A model generated the notes under the pieces. It saw only the letters and a list, made by a program, of their open reading frames with translations, was not told the DNA's origin and ran no database searches. From the IMG/VR virus record IMGVR_UViG_3300013372_003870, positions 1 through 38,937 of that record: a stretch of 38,937 nt of DNA; one strand, given 5' to 3'. Each line of letters starts with the position of its first letter. Positions within the stretch are counted from its first letter, which is position 1. The translations under genes were made by a program, and so were the position numbers. The stretch is from a virus. Below, one piece after another: positions 27,811-37,312 of this stretch.

Positions 27811-29835
27811 ATGGCTGCTCGTAGAACGTTGTTACGTTTGTTTGCTCTTGCAAATGACGCTTATATCAACGCATCTGTATCCTTCTATAAGGTGGATGCT
27901 GAGACAAAAGAGCGCACGAATGATCTCGCAACGCTTTATGATGATCTGACGGCATCTACTGTTATCTCCAATCCTCATACACTTGATAGCAATGGTAAAT
28001 CAGCAACCCCTATTTATTTTGATGTTCCTATTATCGCGGTTATCAATGAGAGTGATTTAGGACCTCATGAGACTGGAGTTATTTTCCCAGAGTCATCTGG
28101 TTGGCGTGGAACGTGGGATACTGGTATTGTCTATCTTCCTGGTGAATTGGTTATTGATGGTGTAAATGGTAACAACACAGGCTCGATCTACGCCGCGTCT
28201 AGTGAGCATACCTCTGGCTCATGGAGCGATGATGTCGATGATGGGAAGTTCGTTTTAGCTGTGGATGTGGAGGCTGCTGCGGCCTCTGCAACTGCTGCTG
28301 CTACATCAGCCACTGATTCTGCATCTAGCGCATCCAGCGCCGCTTCAAGCGCCTCTGCGGCATCATCTAGTGCAGGTAGTGCATCTTCTAGTGCATCTTC
28401 TGCTACATCCAGCGCCTCTTCTGCTACTGGTTTCGCCTCTGCGGCATCATCTAGTGCATCCAGTGCGTTATCCAGCGCGTCAGCCGCCGCGTCTAGCGCA
28501 TTAGCCGCCGCATCTTCTATTGGTTATGCTTACACATTTTCCACAAGCACGACAGCAAGCGATCCTGGAACGGGTGTTGTAAGGCTGAACAATGCTTCTT
28601 TTGCGTCTGTTACGGCTATTTATCTTTCAGAGACTACAGCAACAGCACAAAATATAGCTGACGACCTTGCTAGTTGGGATGATGGTACCTCTACAATCCG
28701 TGGGAAAGTGCGTATTTCCAAACAAAGCGATCCCTCTAATTTTGCTATCTATAGTCTTACAGGTAGCATTACAGATAATGGGGTATGGGATACACTAAGT
28801 GTTGCCTATCTTGCGGGGGGTGGCTCTTTTTCTGCGGCTGATAATCTAGTGATTAATTTTATTCCCAAAGGGGATAAGGGGGATGCCGCTACAATTTTGA
28901 ATGCGGATTGGCAATATTTTTCAGCCAGTGGTACATGGACAAAACCAGCTAATGCAAGGTTAGTACATGTTATTTGTGTGGCTGGTGGTGCCGGGGGTGG
29001 TTCTGGGCGTAGGGGGGCTTCTGCTAGCAATAGATATGGTGGCGGTGGGGGGGCGAGTGGGATTGTCACAGAAGCTTGGTTTCCAGCCAGTGTATTAAGC
29101 GCTACCGAGACAGTCACAGTTGGCGCTGGGGGAATAGGAGGAACTGCTATTACCGTTAATGACACAAGTGGTAATTCAGGGAATCCTGGGGATAGTAGTT
29201 TCTTTGGGGGTTCTGGAGCGTCTAATGCTAAAGTAATGGCGCTTGGCGATCTTAGTTCTGGCCCTGGTTTATTAAATTATGGCGGTGGTGGGCAAACGGC
29301 GCAAGGATTAGCTGGTATGGGGCTAAATTCCGGTGCCGGAACAACAGAGATTTCTCGTGGATGGATGGTTAGCCCTTTTGTAAGTAGCAGCGGCTCCGCG
29401 AGTGCGGTTGCATCCACACCAGCTTCCGGGTGGGGATGTGGTGCCAAACGTGCCGGGGGTGGTGGTGCTGGGGGTGGTATAGATAGCGCTAATACGGCGC
29501 GTGCTGGGGGTGATGGTGGTGGTTATGATACCACGCGCTTGGTTCCTATATTCTATCCTGATTCTGGCAACACGGGTTATGGTGGTGCAGGTGGGGCAAC
29601 AGGTTCTGCGGGTTCTGCGGGTTCTGCGGGGACAACTGGAGGCACTAGCGCTCAAATGTTCGGTGAGGGAGGGGGTGGTGGGGGAGGAAACGCTGGGGGT
29701 GCAGGTGGTGCAGGTGGTGCAGGTGGTCAGCCAGGTGGTGGCGGTGGCGGTGGTGGTGCTTCATTGAATGGCAACAACTCTGGCGCTGGTGGCGCTGGTG
29801 GCGCTGGCGGCGTTTTTGTCATCTCTTATTATTAA
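27811..29835 (+). CDS. Tail fiber/adhesin with Ser-Ala stalk and Gly-rich tip
   Basis: A 674-residue protein. An N-terminal anchor domain (about 1-150) is followed by a Ser/Ala repeat stalk (about 152-232), then a beta domain (about 233-360). The C-terminus (about 365-674) is extremely Gly-rich (GGAGGGSGRRG, GGGGGASG, GGAGGAGG) and ends VFVISYY. Such Gly-rich regions form polyglycine-II sandwiches at receptor-binding tips of some phages and match the glycine-rich fiber domain. This is likely to be the host-recognition protein. Repeats such as GGT GCA make the DNA GC-rich here. Confidence 0.75.
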   Translation: MAARRTLLRLFALANDAYINASVSFYKVDAETKERTNDLATLYDDLTASTVISNPHTLDSNGKSATPIYFDVPIIAVINESDLGPHETGVIFPESSGWRGTWDTGIVYLPGELVIDGVNGNNTGSIYAASSEHTSGSWSDDVDDGKFVLAVDVEAAAASATAAATSATDSASSASSAASSASAASSSAGSASSSASSATSSASSATGFASAASSSASSALSSASAAASSALAAASSIGYAYTFSTSTTASDPGTGVVRLNNASFASVTAIYLSETTATAQNIADDLASWDDGTSTIRGKVRISKQSDPSNFAIYSLTGSITDNGVWDTLSVAYLAGGGSFSAADNLVINFIPKGDKGDAATILNADWQYFSASGTWTKPANARLVHVICVAGGAGGGSGRRGASASNRYGGGGGASGIVTEAWFPASVLSATETVTVGAGGIGGTAITVNDTSGNSGNPGDSSFFGGSGASNAKVMALGDLSSGPGLLNYGGGGQTAQGLAGMGLNSGAGTTEISRGWMVSPFVSSSGSASAVASTPASGWGCGAKRAGGGGAGGGIDSANTARAGGDGGGYDTTRLVPIFYPDSGNTGYGGAGGATGSAGSAGSAGTTGGTSAQMFGEGGGGGGGNAGGAGGAGGAGGQPGGGGGGGGASLNGNNSGAGGAGGAGGVFVISYY

Positions 29836-29870
29836 TTGTCAATTATCGGAAAATCTGGTAATTCTTTATC

Positions 29871-30632
29871 ATGACTATCGTGACAACTAATATCTATCGG
29901 CCAGAGTTTGATTATCTATCCTCTGTTGTGAATGTAACATTCCATAGGGTTTCTGAAAATCCGAGCCTCATTATAGATTATGTTTACACCTCACCATATG
30001 ACGGCCAAGCTAGTTGGGTTTGGAATAATGGTAAGTATGTGTCTGGATCCATCCAAATTGATCCACCCTTCCAGACGCAATCCTATCTTTTCCTGCATGA
30101 GTTAGGACATGTTCTAGGGTTGTTTGAGCATCGAAGCGGATCGGTGAATGAAACGCTAATGTTTGCTAATGGTGGTGGATATAGCCGCTCTTTCCTTGAT
30201 ACGATCAAGGCGTATGGTTCAATGGATATTATTGATCTTTGGGGGGTTTATGGCACATCTACAAAATACAAAGGCATTATTCGCGGGGATGATCGAGGGA
30301 ATCTCCTGTATGGCGGAACGGGTCAAGCTGACACCATGGATGGAAATGATACTATCTACGGTGGCCGTGGTGTTGATACTCTCTATGGGAATAGTGGCAA
30401 CGATCTTATTTATGGTGGCCGTGGCTCCGGCGACTCTCTTGATGCTTCTGATTTCATTTATGCCGGAATGGGTAATGACACGGTTTATGGGAATGGTGGG
30501 AATGACACATGCTACTCTGGTAGTGGTTCCGATGTGTTTTATGGAGGGAATGGAAAGGATGTTTTCTTTTCTCAAGCTGAAGATGTGTTCGCGGATTACC
30601 AAGCGGGTATAGATAGCTGGATTTTTATTTAG
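29871..30632 (+). CDS. Serralysin-like metalloprotease with RTX repeats
   Basis: A 253-residue protein. The zinc motif HELGHVLG (H76, E77, H80, G83) is followed by LFEH with H87, then a Met-turn-like ETLM (M97) and IIDLWGVYG, which matches the DI..L..LYG of serralysin/M10 metzincins. Residues 138-232 hold at least six RTX-type calcium-binding nonapeptides (GNDTIYGGR, GNDLIYGGR and so on). No signal peptide. It is about half the length of secreted serralysins. Oddity: the usual third His (10 after the first) is E86, with His one later. It could be a virion protease or a secreted moron. Confidence 0.75.
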   Translation: MTIVTTNIYRPEFDYLSSVVNVTFHRVSENPSLIIDYVYTSPYDGQASWVWNNGKYVSGSIQIDPPFQTQSYLFLHELGHVLGLFEHRSGSVNETLMFANGGGYSRSFLDTIKAYGSMDIIDLWGVYGTSTKYKGIIRGDDRGNLLYGGTGQADTMDGNDTIYGGRGVDTLYGNSGNDLIYGGRGSGDSLDASDFIYAGMGNDTVYGNGGNDTCYSGSGSDVFYGGNGKDVFFSQAEDVFADYQAGIDSWIFI

Positions 30633-30660
30633 GGTTTAAGAATCAGATTCTTATATTTTT

Positions 30661-30682
30661 GGGGGCTTAGGCCCCCTTTTTC
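30661..30682 (+). terminator. Intrinsic terminator after metalloprotease gene
   Basis: GGGGGC (30661-30666), loop TTAG, GCCCCC (30671-30676), then TTTTT. Strong classical structure. Confidence 0.88.
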
Positions 30683-30709
30683 GTTTAACTGAACCTTTAA
30701 GGATAGGCC

Positions 30710-31411
30710 ATGACAATTCATCTAAAACAAAGCACTCAGGCGCTTATTGCTGTAGGTCCATTAGTGGATGCCACTGATGGAAACACTCTTGAAACCGCCA
30801 TTTCTCTGGCTACTGGCGAGGCTGCGCTAGTTAAGAATCAAGCGGCTGCAATTGTGAATATTGGAACTAATACCTGGTCGTCGCATCTCGGTGGCGGTTT
30901 GTATAACCTTACCCTGACTGCATCAAATACCGATACGTTGGGGCCATTAGTAGTGGTGGTATATGATACAGCGCATCGTCCTTTCCGTATTGAGTGTGAT
31001 GTTCTCCCTGCAAATGTCTATGATGCACGTTATGGAACGGATTATCTACAAGTGGACGCTTTGCAGATTAACGGGGCGAATACTTCTGGTATGGTTTCTT
31101 CCGGCAATACGGCTCTTAATGCTGATGTTACGAAGGTAAACACGAACGCTACCGCTGCTGCGAATCTTGGTTCTGGCCTGCTTGGATGTAAGACAGGCAC
31201 AGTGCAAACGGGTAGCACGACTACCGTAGTGAAAACCAATCTTACGGAAGCAACCAACGATCATTACAACGGGCGCAAACTAGTCTTTACGTCTGGTGCT
31301 CTTGCTGAGCAAGCAACTGATATTGGTGACTATTCAGGGTCGTCTAAAGATTTGACAGTTACCGCACTGACTGAAGCGCCTTCTAATGGCGATACCTTCA
31401 TCATCATCTAA
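30710..31411 (+). CDS. Conserved phage virion protein
   Basis: A 233-residue protein. It opens TIHLKQSTQALIAVGPLVDA then TDGNTLETAISL, with ALVKNQAAAIVNIGTNTWSS, LGPLVVVVYDTA and VLPANVYDARYGTDYLQVDA. This order (LKQST......GP.VD.TDG.T......L.....L.KN.........G.Y...L...DT...G.......VLPANVYD...GTD.L.VD) is a recurring virion protein of short-tailed phages. Function unknown; probably a fiber or tailspike attachment protein. AAGGATAG precedes the ATG. Confidence 0.65.
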   Translation: MTIHLKQSTQALIAVGPLVDATDGNTLETAISLATGEAALVKNQAAAIVNIGTNTWSSHLGGGLYNLTLTASNTDTLGPLVVVVYDTAHRPFRIECDVLPANVYDARYGTDYLQVDALQINGANTSGMVSSGNTALNADVTKVNTNATAAANLGSGLLGCKTGTVQTGSTTTVVKTNLTEATNDHYNGRKLVFTSGALAEQATDIGDYSGSSKDLTVTALTEAPSNGDTFIII

Positions 31412-31428
31412 TACTAGGAAGCCATACC

Positions 31429-33396
31429 ATGGTTGTTACCTCCCCTTCATTGCTTGGTATTCCTGGCTCTCCTTTTAGCTTTGCGGCTAAAACGCCAGCG
31501 GCCTATCCAGCAAACGGGCTTCTTGTAGAAGAGTTTGATCTTTTCGTACAGGGATATGCTGGTAAGACGGTTATTATCTTACGGGCTGGCACTACTGAAT
31601 TAATGCCCTGCTACAGTGATATCTTTCTTACTGAGTCTATCCCTAACCCTCAGATTCTTACTACTTACACGGACTCTATTGGCAACACCTATGGTAAGTT
31701 TCTCCAAAGTGTTTATGTGCCATTTGCGTACACACTGGACATTTCAGATAGCGAACAAACGGGTGTACGCAATGTTCCTATTATTAGCCTTGATGGCGCT
31801 GATGCGTCTAATGCTGTCGTTACAGCAAGTGGCACGACAAACTCCCGTAGGCTCAAGGATCATTTAGCTGCACAGATTGAGTTGCTCCAATTTGGGGAAA
31901 TTAGTACATCTGCTGCGACAAACACCACAACTCTATCCGCTGCAATTGCCGCTGCTGCTGCTAATGGCGGTGGGAACGTTCTGTTGCCTCCTGGTGTTAT
32001 TAACTTCCATTCTATTAGTGTACCTCAGTCTGTGCTTCTAGTAGGCCATGGTAGGGAAGTAACGATTCTTCAGTCTGAATATGCCGGTAAAGTGATTGAA
32101 TTTACAGGTGGTGGTGCTGGCCTTAGAGGTGTGCAGGTTGATGGTGTGAACCTACTCACTGGCTCCACGGGTTTGTTTGCTAAAGGCATCGACGACATTA
32201 TCTTAGATGATGTGATAGTGCGCAGATTCCAGCGCGGGATTCTTTGGCAGGGTGGAAAAAATCACGTTTACCGCATTCTATACGTTAAAAACAACGCAAG
32301 AAATTTTGAGTGGTTTGGTGACACAGACTTATCTGGCACATCTACTGGCGATGAAATCTCTGGTTTTGATTGGGTGCAAGGCGAGATTTCAGAATCTACA
32401 GAGGTTGGCTTATACCTGAATACCGTTGACCGCGCTGTACGTCACTGCACCCTCTCTCAGGTTGACTTCTTGGACAATGTAGGCACGGAGTCAGCATTTC
32501 GGGTGCGTGGCGCATCATGGATTACCGCCAAGCAATGTTATTGGGATGGTAATGAGAAGAATCTTGCAATTGCTGATAACCCAGACAATACCATTGAATA
32601 CAATCAGGTTTCTGACATTGTGCTTAGTGGTGGGCAGATGGATGGCGGGGAATCTACTTTTGATGGGTTATGCCAGAATATTATCTTTGAGAGGATGGAG
32701 CTAAACGATTGTGACTTTGTGTTAGATGTTCCGCAAAATCCCATTATCTTTAGGGACTGCACGGAAAACAGTGTTCTCTTTTCTGGGGACGCCACAAAGA
32801 TTAATCGCGTTAGAACCATTAATAATGGCCGGTCTAGCGGGGCGACTACGGACGCTGTAGCTACTACTGTCTGGAAGACAGAAATCAAACCTAATGAGGT
32901 TATTCAGCTTCTTGTATCTGCAACGGCTGAGCGCCAAAATGGCGCGGGTTACGCAGATTTTCTTTATTGCTGTGGCGCTCGCTGTGCTGGATCTACGCTC
33001 AACTATGATAGCCAAACTGCTAACTTTACGGTCGGCTCTAGTGTAGCTGGAGCGACAAGTGGCGCTACCGCTATTATTGTTGCTGATTCTGATGCTGGAA
33101 CCACAGGGACGCTTACGCTGGCTGCGGTTATTGGCACCTTTGTTGATAATGAGATTATCGCAGAATCATCCGGAACGGGAAGCGCTACAGTTAATGGGAG
33201 TTTGGTGCGTGGTTCTGCCGCTATTATTGATGCAGCTACGGAACTGCGGGCATCTGGGAGTGATGCGGGAGGAACCCCTCCTTTAGGCTGGGGGGTTAGT
33301 TTTGCTGCATTAGGGCAAGAGGTTTTGGTTAAAGTTACTGGTGCTGCATCGAATGATGTGGTTTGGAATGTTGGTGTGAACGCGACGATTCTTTAA
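31429..33396 (+). CDS. Tailspike, right-handed beta-helix (pectate-lyase fold)
   Basis: A 655-residue protein. An N-terminal head-binding part (about 1-150) precedes a beta-helix core: ALAAAIAAAAANGGGNVLLP (G...V.LP.G opening), ILLVGHGREVTILQ-type rungs, IDDIILDDVIVRRFQRGILW and later rungs to about 460. The C-terminal part (about 485-655) is a beta sandwich, probably trimerising. Such proteins usually cleave or bind host surface polysaccharide. Stop overlaps the next ATG (TAATG). Confidence 0.8.
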   Translation: MVVTSPSLLGIPGSPFSFAAKTPAAYPANGLLVEEFDLFVQGYAGKTVIILRAGTTELMPCYSDIFLTESIPNPQILTTYTDSIGNTYGKFLQSVYVPFAYTLDISDSEQTGVRNVPIISLDGADASNAVVTASGTTNSRRLKDHLAAQIELLQFGEISTSAATNTTTLSAAIAAAAANGGGNVLLPPGVINFHSISVPQSVLLVGHGREVTILQSEYAGKVIEFTGGGAGLRGVQVDGVNLLTGSTGLFAKGIDDIILDDVIVRRFQRGILWQGGKNHVYRILYVKNNARNFEWFGDTDLSGTSTGDEISGFDWVQGEISESTEVGLYLNTVDRAVRHCTLSQVDFLDNVGTESAFRVRGASWITAKQCYWDGNEKNLAIADNPDNTIEYNQVSDIVLSGGQMDGGESTFDGLCQNIIFERMELNDCDFVLDVPQNPIIFRDCTENSVLFSGDATKINRVRTINNGRSSGATTDAVATTVWKTEIKPNEVIQLLVSATAERQNGAGYADFLYCCGARCAGSTLNYDSQTANFTVGSSVAGATSGATAIIVADSDAGTTGTLTLAAVIGTFVDNEIIAESSGTGSATVNGSLVRGSAAIIDAATELRASGSDAGGTPPLGWGVSFAALGQEVLVKVTGAASNDVVWNVGVNATIL

Positions 33397-34793
33397 TGGC
33401 CTGGCAAGAAATACCAATCAAAAACAAGATATTCCAGAATGTTGCTGAATCAGCGTTAGGTACGTTGAATGCGTTTATTGAAAATTGCTATGTAACCTAT
33501 ACAGGTGGGATAGCTAGGTTTCCCAGATTAAACAAGAAAGTTGAATTGGTAGGGGATGCCCCAACATTCCTTGAAGAATGGAGAGGTGATTTAGTTGCTA
33601 CATCCGGTGGTTTAATATACCGCATTGATCCTAGTAGCTATGTAGCAACAGATGTTACGGGTGTTGCTGTTTCTGGGCCTGGACGGACGGTCTTTGCTAA
33701 AACAGAAGACGAGCTTTTAATGGCCGCTGGGCGGTCTATTGTAAGTCTTGCTGGGAGTAGGACCACCCTTCTATCTGAAGAGGCTCCAGAGAGCACGCAT
33801 GTAGGGTTTGTGTCTGGATATGTTATTGCTATTGAGCCTCGCTCTGGAAGATTCAAAATATCCCAGCCTGGGCAATATACAGTATGGGATGATCTGGATG
33901 TATTTTCTGCGGAAGGTAACACGGACAATATCAACGCGCTTCTGGTTTCTGACTTTGGGGAGTTGCTGTTAGCTGGACCAGATTCGATTGAACAGTTTGA
34001 TGCTGCGCCAAGTGGTGTAAGGCCCTTTTTTAAGCGCTGGGGGCTTGGTACGGGCTTGTATGCACCCTACACCATCCTTTCGGTAGATAACCGCATCTGG
34101 GGCCTTTCTGAGCGGCTGGAGTGGGTAGCCTTTTCTTCACAGATAGGAACCCCCGCTTCTGATGATATTCAGAACGCCTTAGAGGCAATTGACAACTTTG
34201 ATGATGCATGGGCTGTAGAGCTTCCTATTAAAGGACAGCGTTTCATGATTATCCAATGTCCATACGCAACCAATAGGTACGGGACTGAGGGAATTACCCT
34301 GTTATATGATTACAAGAAGCGGCGCTGGGGAAACCTCTTTGGCTGGGATGTAGCTCGTAGCCTTCCTACTAAATGGGAGGGATGGAGCTATAAGCAGGTT
34401 GGGAGCAAGAAGTTTGTAGGTGGTAATGGGTGTGTGTATGAGCTTGATGAATTCTCAGGTAGTACCCCACAAAAGATGTTGTGGCGTTCAGGACATATTA
34501 GCCGTCCTGGCAATCAACCATTTAGGATTAATTCCTCCTCTATGCGTATAGAGCGTGGTGCTAGCGCAGTGGGGGCTACAGTTCCTCAGTTGTCGGTTAG
34601 GGTAAATAAAAACAATATGGGGTTTGGGAAATGGGTTCGTGGCTCCCTTGGTAGGGCTGGGGATCGCCATATGACGCTGAATTTTCCAGCCATGGGCGAC
34701 TGTGATTCTGTTCAGTTTGAGATACAGGTAACTGACGATGGGCCTATTGAAATAGCGAGTTTTGGCATGGATGTTACAAACCTCAAAAGGTAG
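33396..34793 (+). CDS. P22 gp10-like packaged-DNA stabilisation protein
   Basis: A 465-residue protein when started at the ATG at 33396 (the frame is open to 33363). The pattern KNKIFQNVAESALGTLNAFI, GGIARFPRLNKKV and repeated beta blades (GDLVATSGGLIYRI, GRTVFAKTEDELLMAAG) fits the gp10/Phage_stabilise beta-propeller family, which forms the tail hub that plugs the portal after packaging. The length is near that of P22 gp10 (about 470). Confidence 0.7.
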   Translation: MAWQEIPIKNKIFQNVAESALGTLNAFIENCYVTYTGGIARFPRLNKKVELVGDAPTFLEEWRGDLVATSGGLIYRIDPSSYVATDVTGVAVSGPGRTVFAKTEDELLMAAGRSIVSLAGSRTTLLSEEAPESTHVGFVSGYVIAIEPRSGRFKISQPGQYTVWDDLDVFSAEGNTDNINALLVSDFGELLLAGPDSIEQFDAAPSGVRPFFKRWGLGTGLYAPYTILSVDNRIWGLSERLEWVAFSSQIGTPASDDIQNALEAIDNFDDAWAVELPIKGQRFMIIQCPYATNRYGTEGITLLYDYKKRRWGNLFGWDVARSLPTKWEGWSYKQVGSKKFVGGNGCVYELDEFSGSTPQKMLWRSGHISRPGNQPFRINSSSMRIERGASAVGATVPQLSVRVNKNNMGFGKWVRGSLGRAGDRHMTLNFPAMGDCDSVQFEIQVTDDGPIEIASFGMDVTNLKR

Positions 34794-34795
34794 TT

Positions 34796-35059
34796 ATGGT
34801 AATTAGTTCTGCAACACTTCCAGCCCCCCCACGGCTTATTGGGGTTCCTAATGTTGACAACGCTGCAATAGTTGACTGGGCATGGAACGTTTATCGTGTT
34901 GTGGTTATTGAGCAGCAAATTCCTGATAGGCTGAATGCTATAGCGTCCTTACCTATTATCTCCACAGTCATTAGCGCATCACCTACGCAGGCTCAAGTTG
35001 AAGAGCTTAAGAGTAAAATCAACGCCATTATAAGCGCTTCCGCGCCACAAACTACTTAG
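34796..35059 (+). CDS. 87-residue hypothetical tail-region protein
   Basis: It reads ATLPAPPRLIGVPNVDNAAI then a helix VDWAWNVYRVVVIEQQI and a C-terminal AQVEELKSKINAII coiled segment. It sits between the hub and ejection-protein genes, starting 2 nt after the stop. Function unknown. Confidence 0.55.
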   Translation: MVISSATLPAPPRLIGVPNVDNAAIVDWAWNVYRVVVIEQQIPDRLNAIASLPIISTVISASPTQAQVEELKSKINAIISASAPQTT

Positions 35060-35068
35060 GAGGATAAG

Positions 35069-37303
35069 ATGGATTTTATGAACATGCCCATGGCTAAGTC
35101 TAGCTCTGGTGGTGTTGGCAACGGAGTAATGGCACGCGGGAAGAAAGCTCAATCGTTGGCTAAATATGGGCGTAATGGCGACACTGAGATGGCGCATGTT
35201 ACTCCTGGGGAGATTGTTATCCCTCATTCTGCACAAACTCCGCGCCTTATTTCAACGCTGCATCAAGAGTTTATGAAAACAGGGGTGCCACTAGAGCGGT
35301 ATGTTGTTGGTTCTGGTGAGAACAGCATGAATCCTGAAACGGGTAATGAGGAACATTTTTCATTTAAAAAACTATTAGGGAAGGTGCTTCCTATTGCTGG
35401 GACTGTAGCAAGTGCCGTTACAGGTAATCCTCTTTTTGCAATGGGTGGTAATGCGCTTAGTGGTGCAATGGGTGATGAAGCTAGTGCGGCTACTGGTGGT
35501 GGTGGTCAATCTAACGCTGGTTCTGGAGGTGCTTTCTCAAATTTACCAGCCCCTGTGGCGGCTAGTATTGCTTTTGAGAAGGCTGCACAGCGCCCTATCT
35601 CTAAGATAAGCACTACTTCCTCCTATATTCCTGACATGATTAATGACGTTTCAGAATATCGTTCTCCACCCCTTTCACAGGATGTTAATGGTAAGGATAA
35701 GGATAGACTTCCTTCTGTTTTTTCAGGAGGGTATCCTGAGTTCTTTGATATTTCTTCCCCTGGTGAATTGCGGAACTCCAGAAACCCAAATACAGGGATG
35801 AAGGAGTATGCGGATTACAGTGCATTAATGGGCAAGCTGAATACCCAAGGGGCAGCTAAAGGTGGTGCATTAGGATTAGGTGTTGCTCCATCTGCTGCGC
35901 CCGCTACACCATCCGCCACTATAACGCCTGCCGTTACAAAACCTGCGACTACTTCTACTCCATTACCTGCTGCAATCTCTAATACGCCAGCATCTGTTGC
36001 AACTGCTTCCACGCCAAAAGCGGCAGTTCCTACTGCTACTCCTGTGAAAACATCCCCCGCTACAGTTGCAAAAAGTCTGGCTGCGGCTAGTACACAGCCT
36101 GTATCTAAGGCTGCTACTACGAATATAGCCCCACTCTCCAATGCTCTCCCGGCATCAACTACTCCTGTTAGCACTACCCCTACTGCCGCTACTGCGACAT
36201 ACAGCCAGCCTAAATATCTGAATGAGCAAATTGGAAAAGAGCTTGGTTACACGGGGCAATGGGGTGGTGGTGGACAGGCTGCTTGGCTTGCCGCTAACCC
36301 AAATATTAAGACAGAGCTTGATAGCCGGTTGAATGCCGCTGGTGGAAATAAACTGCTTTCTGAGGTTGCGGCTCCTGCCACAGCACCTGCCGCTGCACCT
36401 GCTAGCACAGCGGCTACATCTCCTACAAAGATTGGCAATGATGGTTATTATGATATTTACAAGCCAAGCGGTTCTGAGGTGCGGGTTGTAGGTATTATTC
36501 CAGGCGCTAATAGCAATTATAATGTTTCCAAAAACCCCTTTGCAATGGGTGATGATCGTGTTGTTCTAAGCGACGGCAGGACAGTTCTTGCTAGCACCCT
36601 GAAAGGGCGTCCTGAATATAAGTATGGGGTTGCTGTTGATTCTATTGTGAATCCTGACAGTATGACAGTTATTGGGGTAACGTCTAAGAATCCTCAATAT
36701 AGTGGTATGGATTTCTATTTCCCAGGGTCCACACCTTATAGTAAGCCCGCTGCCGCTCCAGTAAGTGCAGCACCGGCTCCAGCAACCTCACAAGCCGCAC
36801 AATCGCCTGCAACCGCTACGGCTTCCTATAGCACCCCTAAGTATATCAATGAAATTATTGGTAGACAGCTTGGTTATAAAGGGGATTGGGGGGCAGGCGG
36901 TCAAGCTGCTTGGCTAGAGGCTAATCCTGCTAAGAAGGCTGAAATGGATTACATTCTATCTCAGTACGGCGGGAATAGAGAGGTTACACAGGATGAATTA
37001 GTCAAATTCATGAATACTACAGGAAGCAACTCTTCTGTGGTTCAAGATGGTTCTACGACACAGCAATCCGTACCTAGTTACATTACTGAATTACAATCTA
37101 GGCTAGACAGCCTATTGAAGGCGTATAACGAGCCTGCACAAGCCTCTCCATCCGTTGCTGCTACCACCACCACCCCTGCGGCTAACACTCCTGTAGCAAC
37201 CGCTGAAGAGCCAGCAATGGTGCGTGTGTCCTCCAAACTCCCTAACCGCTCTGATAGGTATCGCTCCAGGCGGTATAAGGGTACATTAGCTAGAAACTTT
37301 TAG
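35069..37303 (+). CDS. Large internal virion/ejection protein with duplicated module
   Basis: A 744-residue protein. The N-terminal region (NGDTEMAHVTPGEIVIPHSA, then RYVVGSGENSMNPETGNEEHF) resembles a motif common in phage structural proteins (GDT..AH.TPGE.VIP...N P.TG.EEF). A hydrophobic helix LGKVLPIAGTVASAVTG follows. Long Ala/Pro/Thr linkers (about 270-380) separate two copies of a 47-residue module, at about 379-425 (PKYLNEQIGKELGYTG) and 588-634 (PKYINEIIGRQLGYKG). Basic end (RSDRYRSRRYKG). Likely ejected with the DNA; role inferred. Confidence 0.6.
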   Translation: MDFMNMPMAKSSSGGVGNGVMARGKKAQSLAKYGRNGDTEMAHVTPGEIVIPHSAQTPRLISTLHQEFMKTGVPLERYVVGSGENSMNPETGNEEHFSFKKLLGKVLPIAGTVASAVTGNPLFAMGGNALSGAMGDEASAATGGGGQSNAGSGGAFSNLPAPVAASIAFEKAAQRPISKISTTSSYIPDMINDVSEYRSPPLSQDVNGKDKDRLPSVFSGGYPEFFDISSPGELRNSRNPNTGMKEYADYSALMGKLNTQGAAKGGALGLGVAPSAAPATPSATITPAVTKPATTSTPLPAAISNTPASVATASTPKAAVPTATPVKTSPATVAKSLAAASTQPVSKAATTNIAPLSNALPASTTPVSTTPTAATATYSQPKYLNEQIGKELGYTGQWGGGGQAAWLAANPNIKTELDSRLNAAGGNKLLSEVAAPATAPAAAPASTAATSPTKIGNDGYYDIYKPSGSEVRVVGIIPGANSNYNVSKNPFAMGDDRVVLSDGRTVLASTLKGRPEYKYGVAVDSIVNPDSMTVIGVTSKNPQYSGMDFYFPGSTPYSKPAAAPVSAAPAPATSQAAQSPATATASYSTPKYINEIIGRQLGYKGDWGAGGQAAWLEANPAKKAEMDYILSQYGGNREVTQDELVKFMNTTGSNSSVVQDGSTTQQSVPSYITELQSRLDSLLKAYNEPAQASPSVAATTTTPAANTPVATAEEPAMVRVSSKLPNRSDRYRSRRYKGTLARNF

Positions 37304-37312
37304 GAGATCATC

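Noticed and set aside
30163-30612. Met-rich 149-codon ORF inside the metalloprotease gene
   Set aside because: Its Met/Val-rich sequence results from reading RTX-repeat DNA out of frame.
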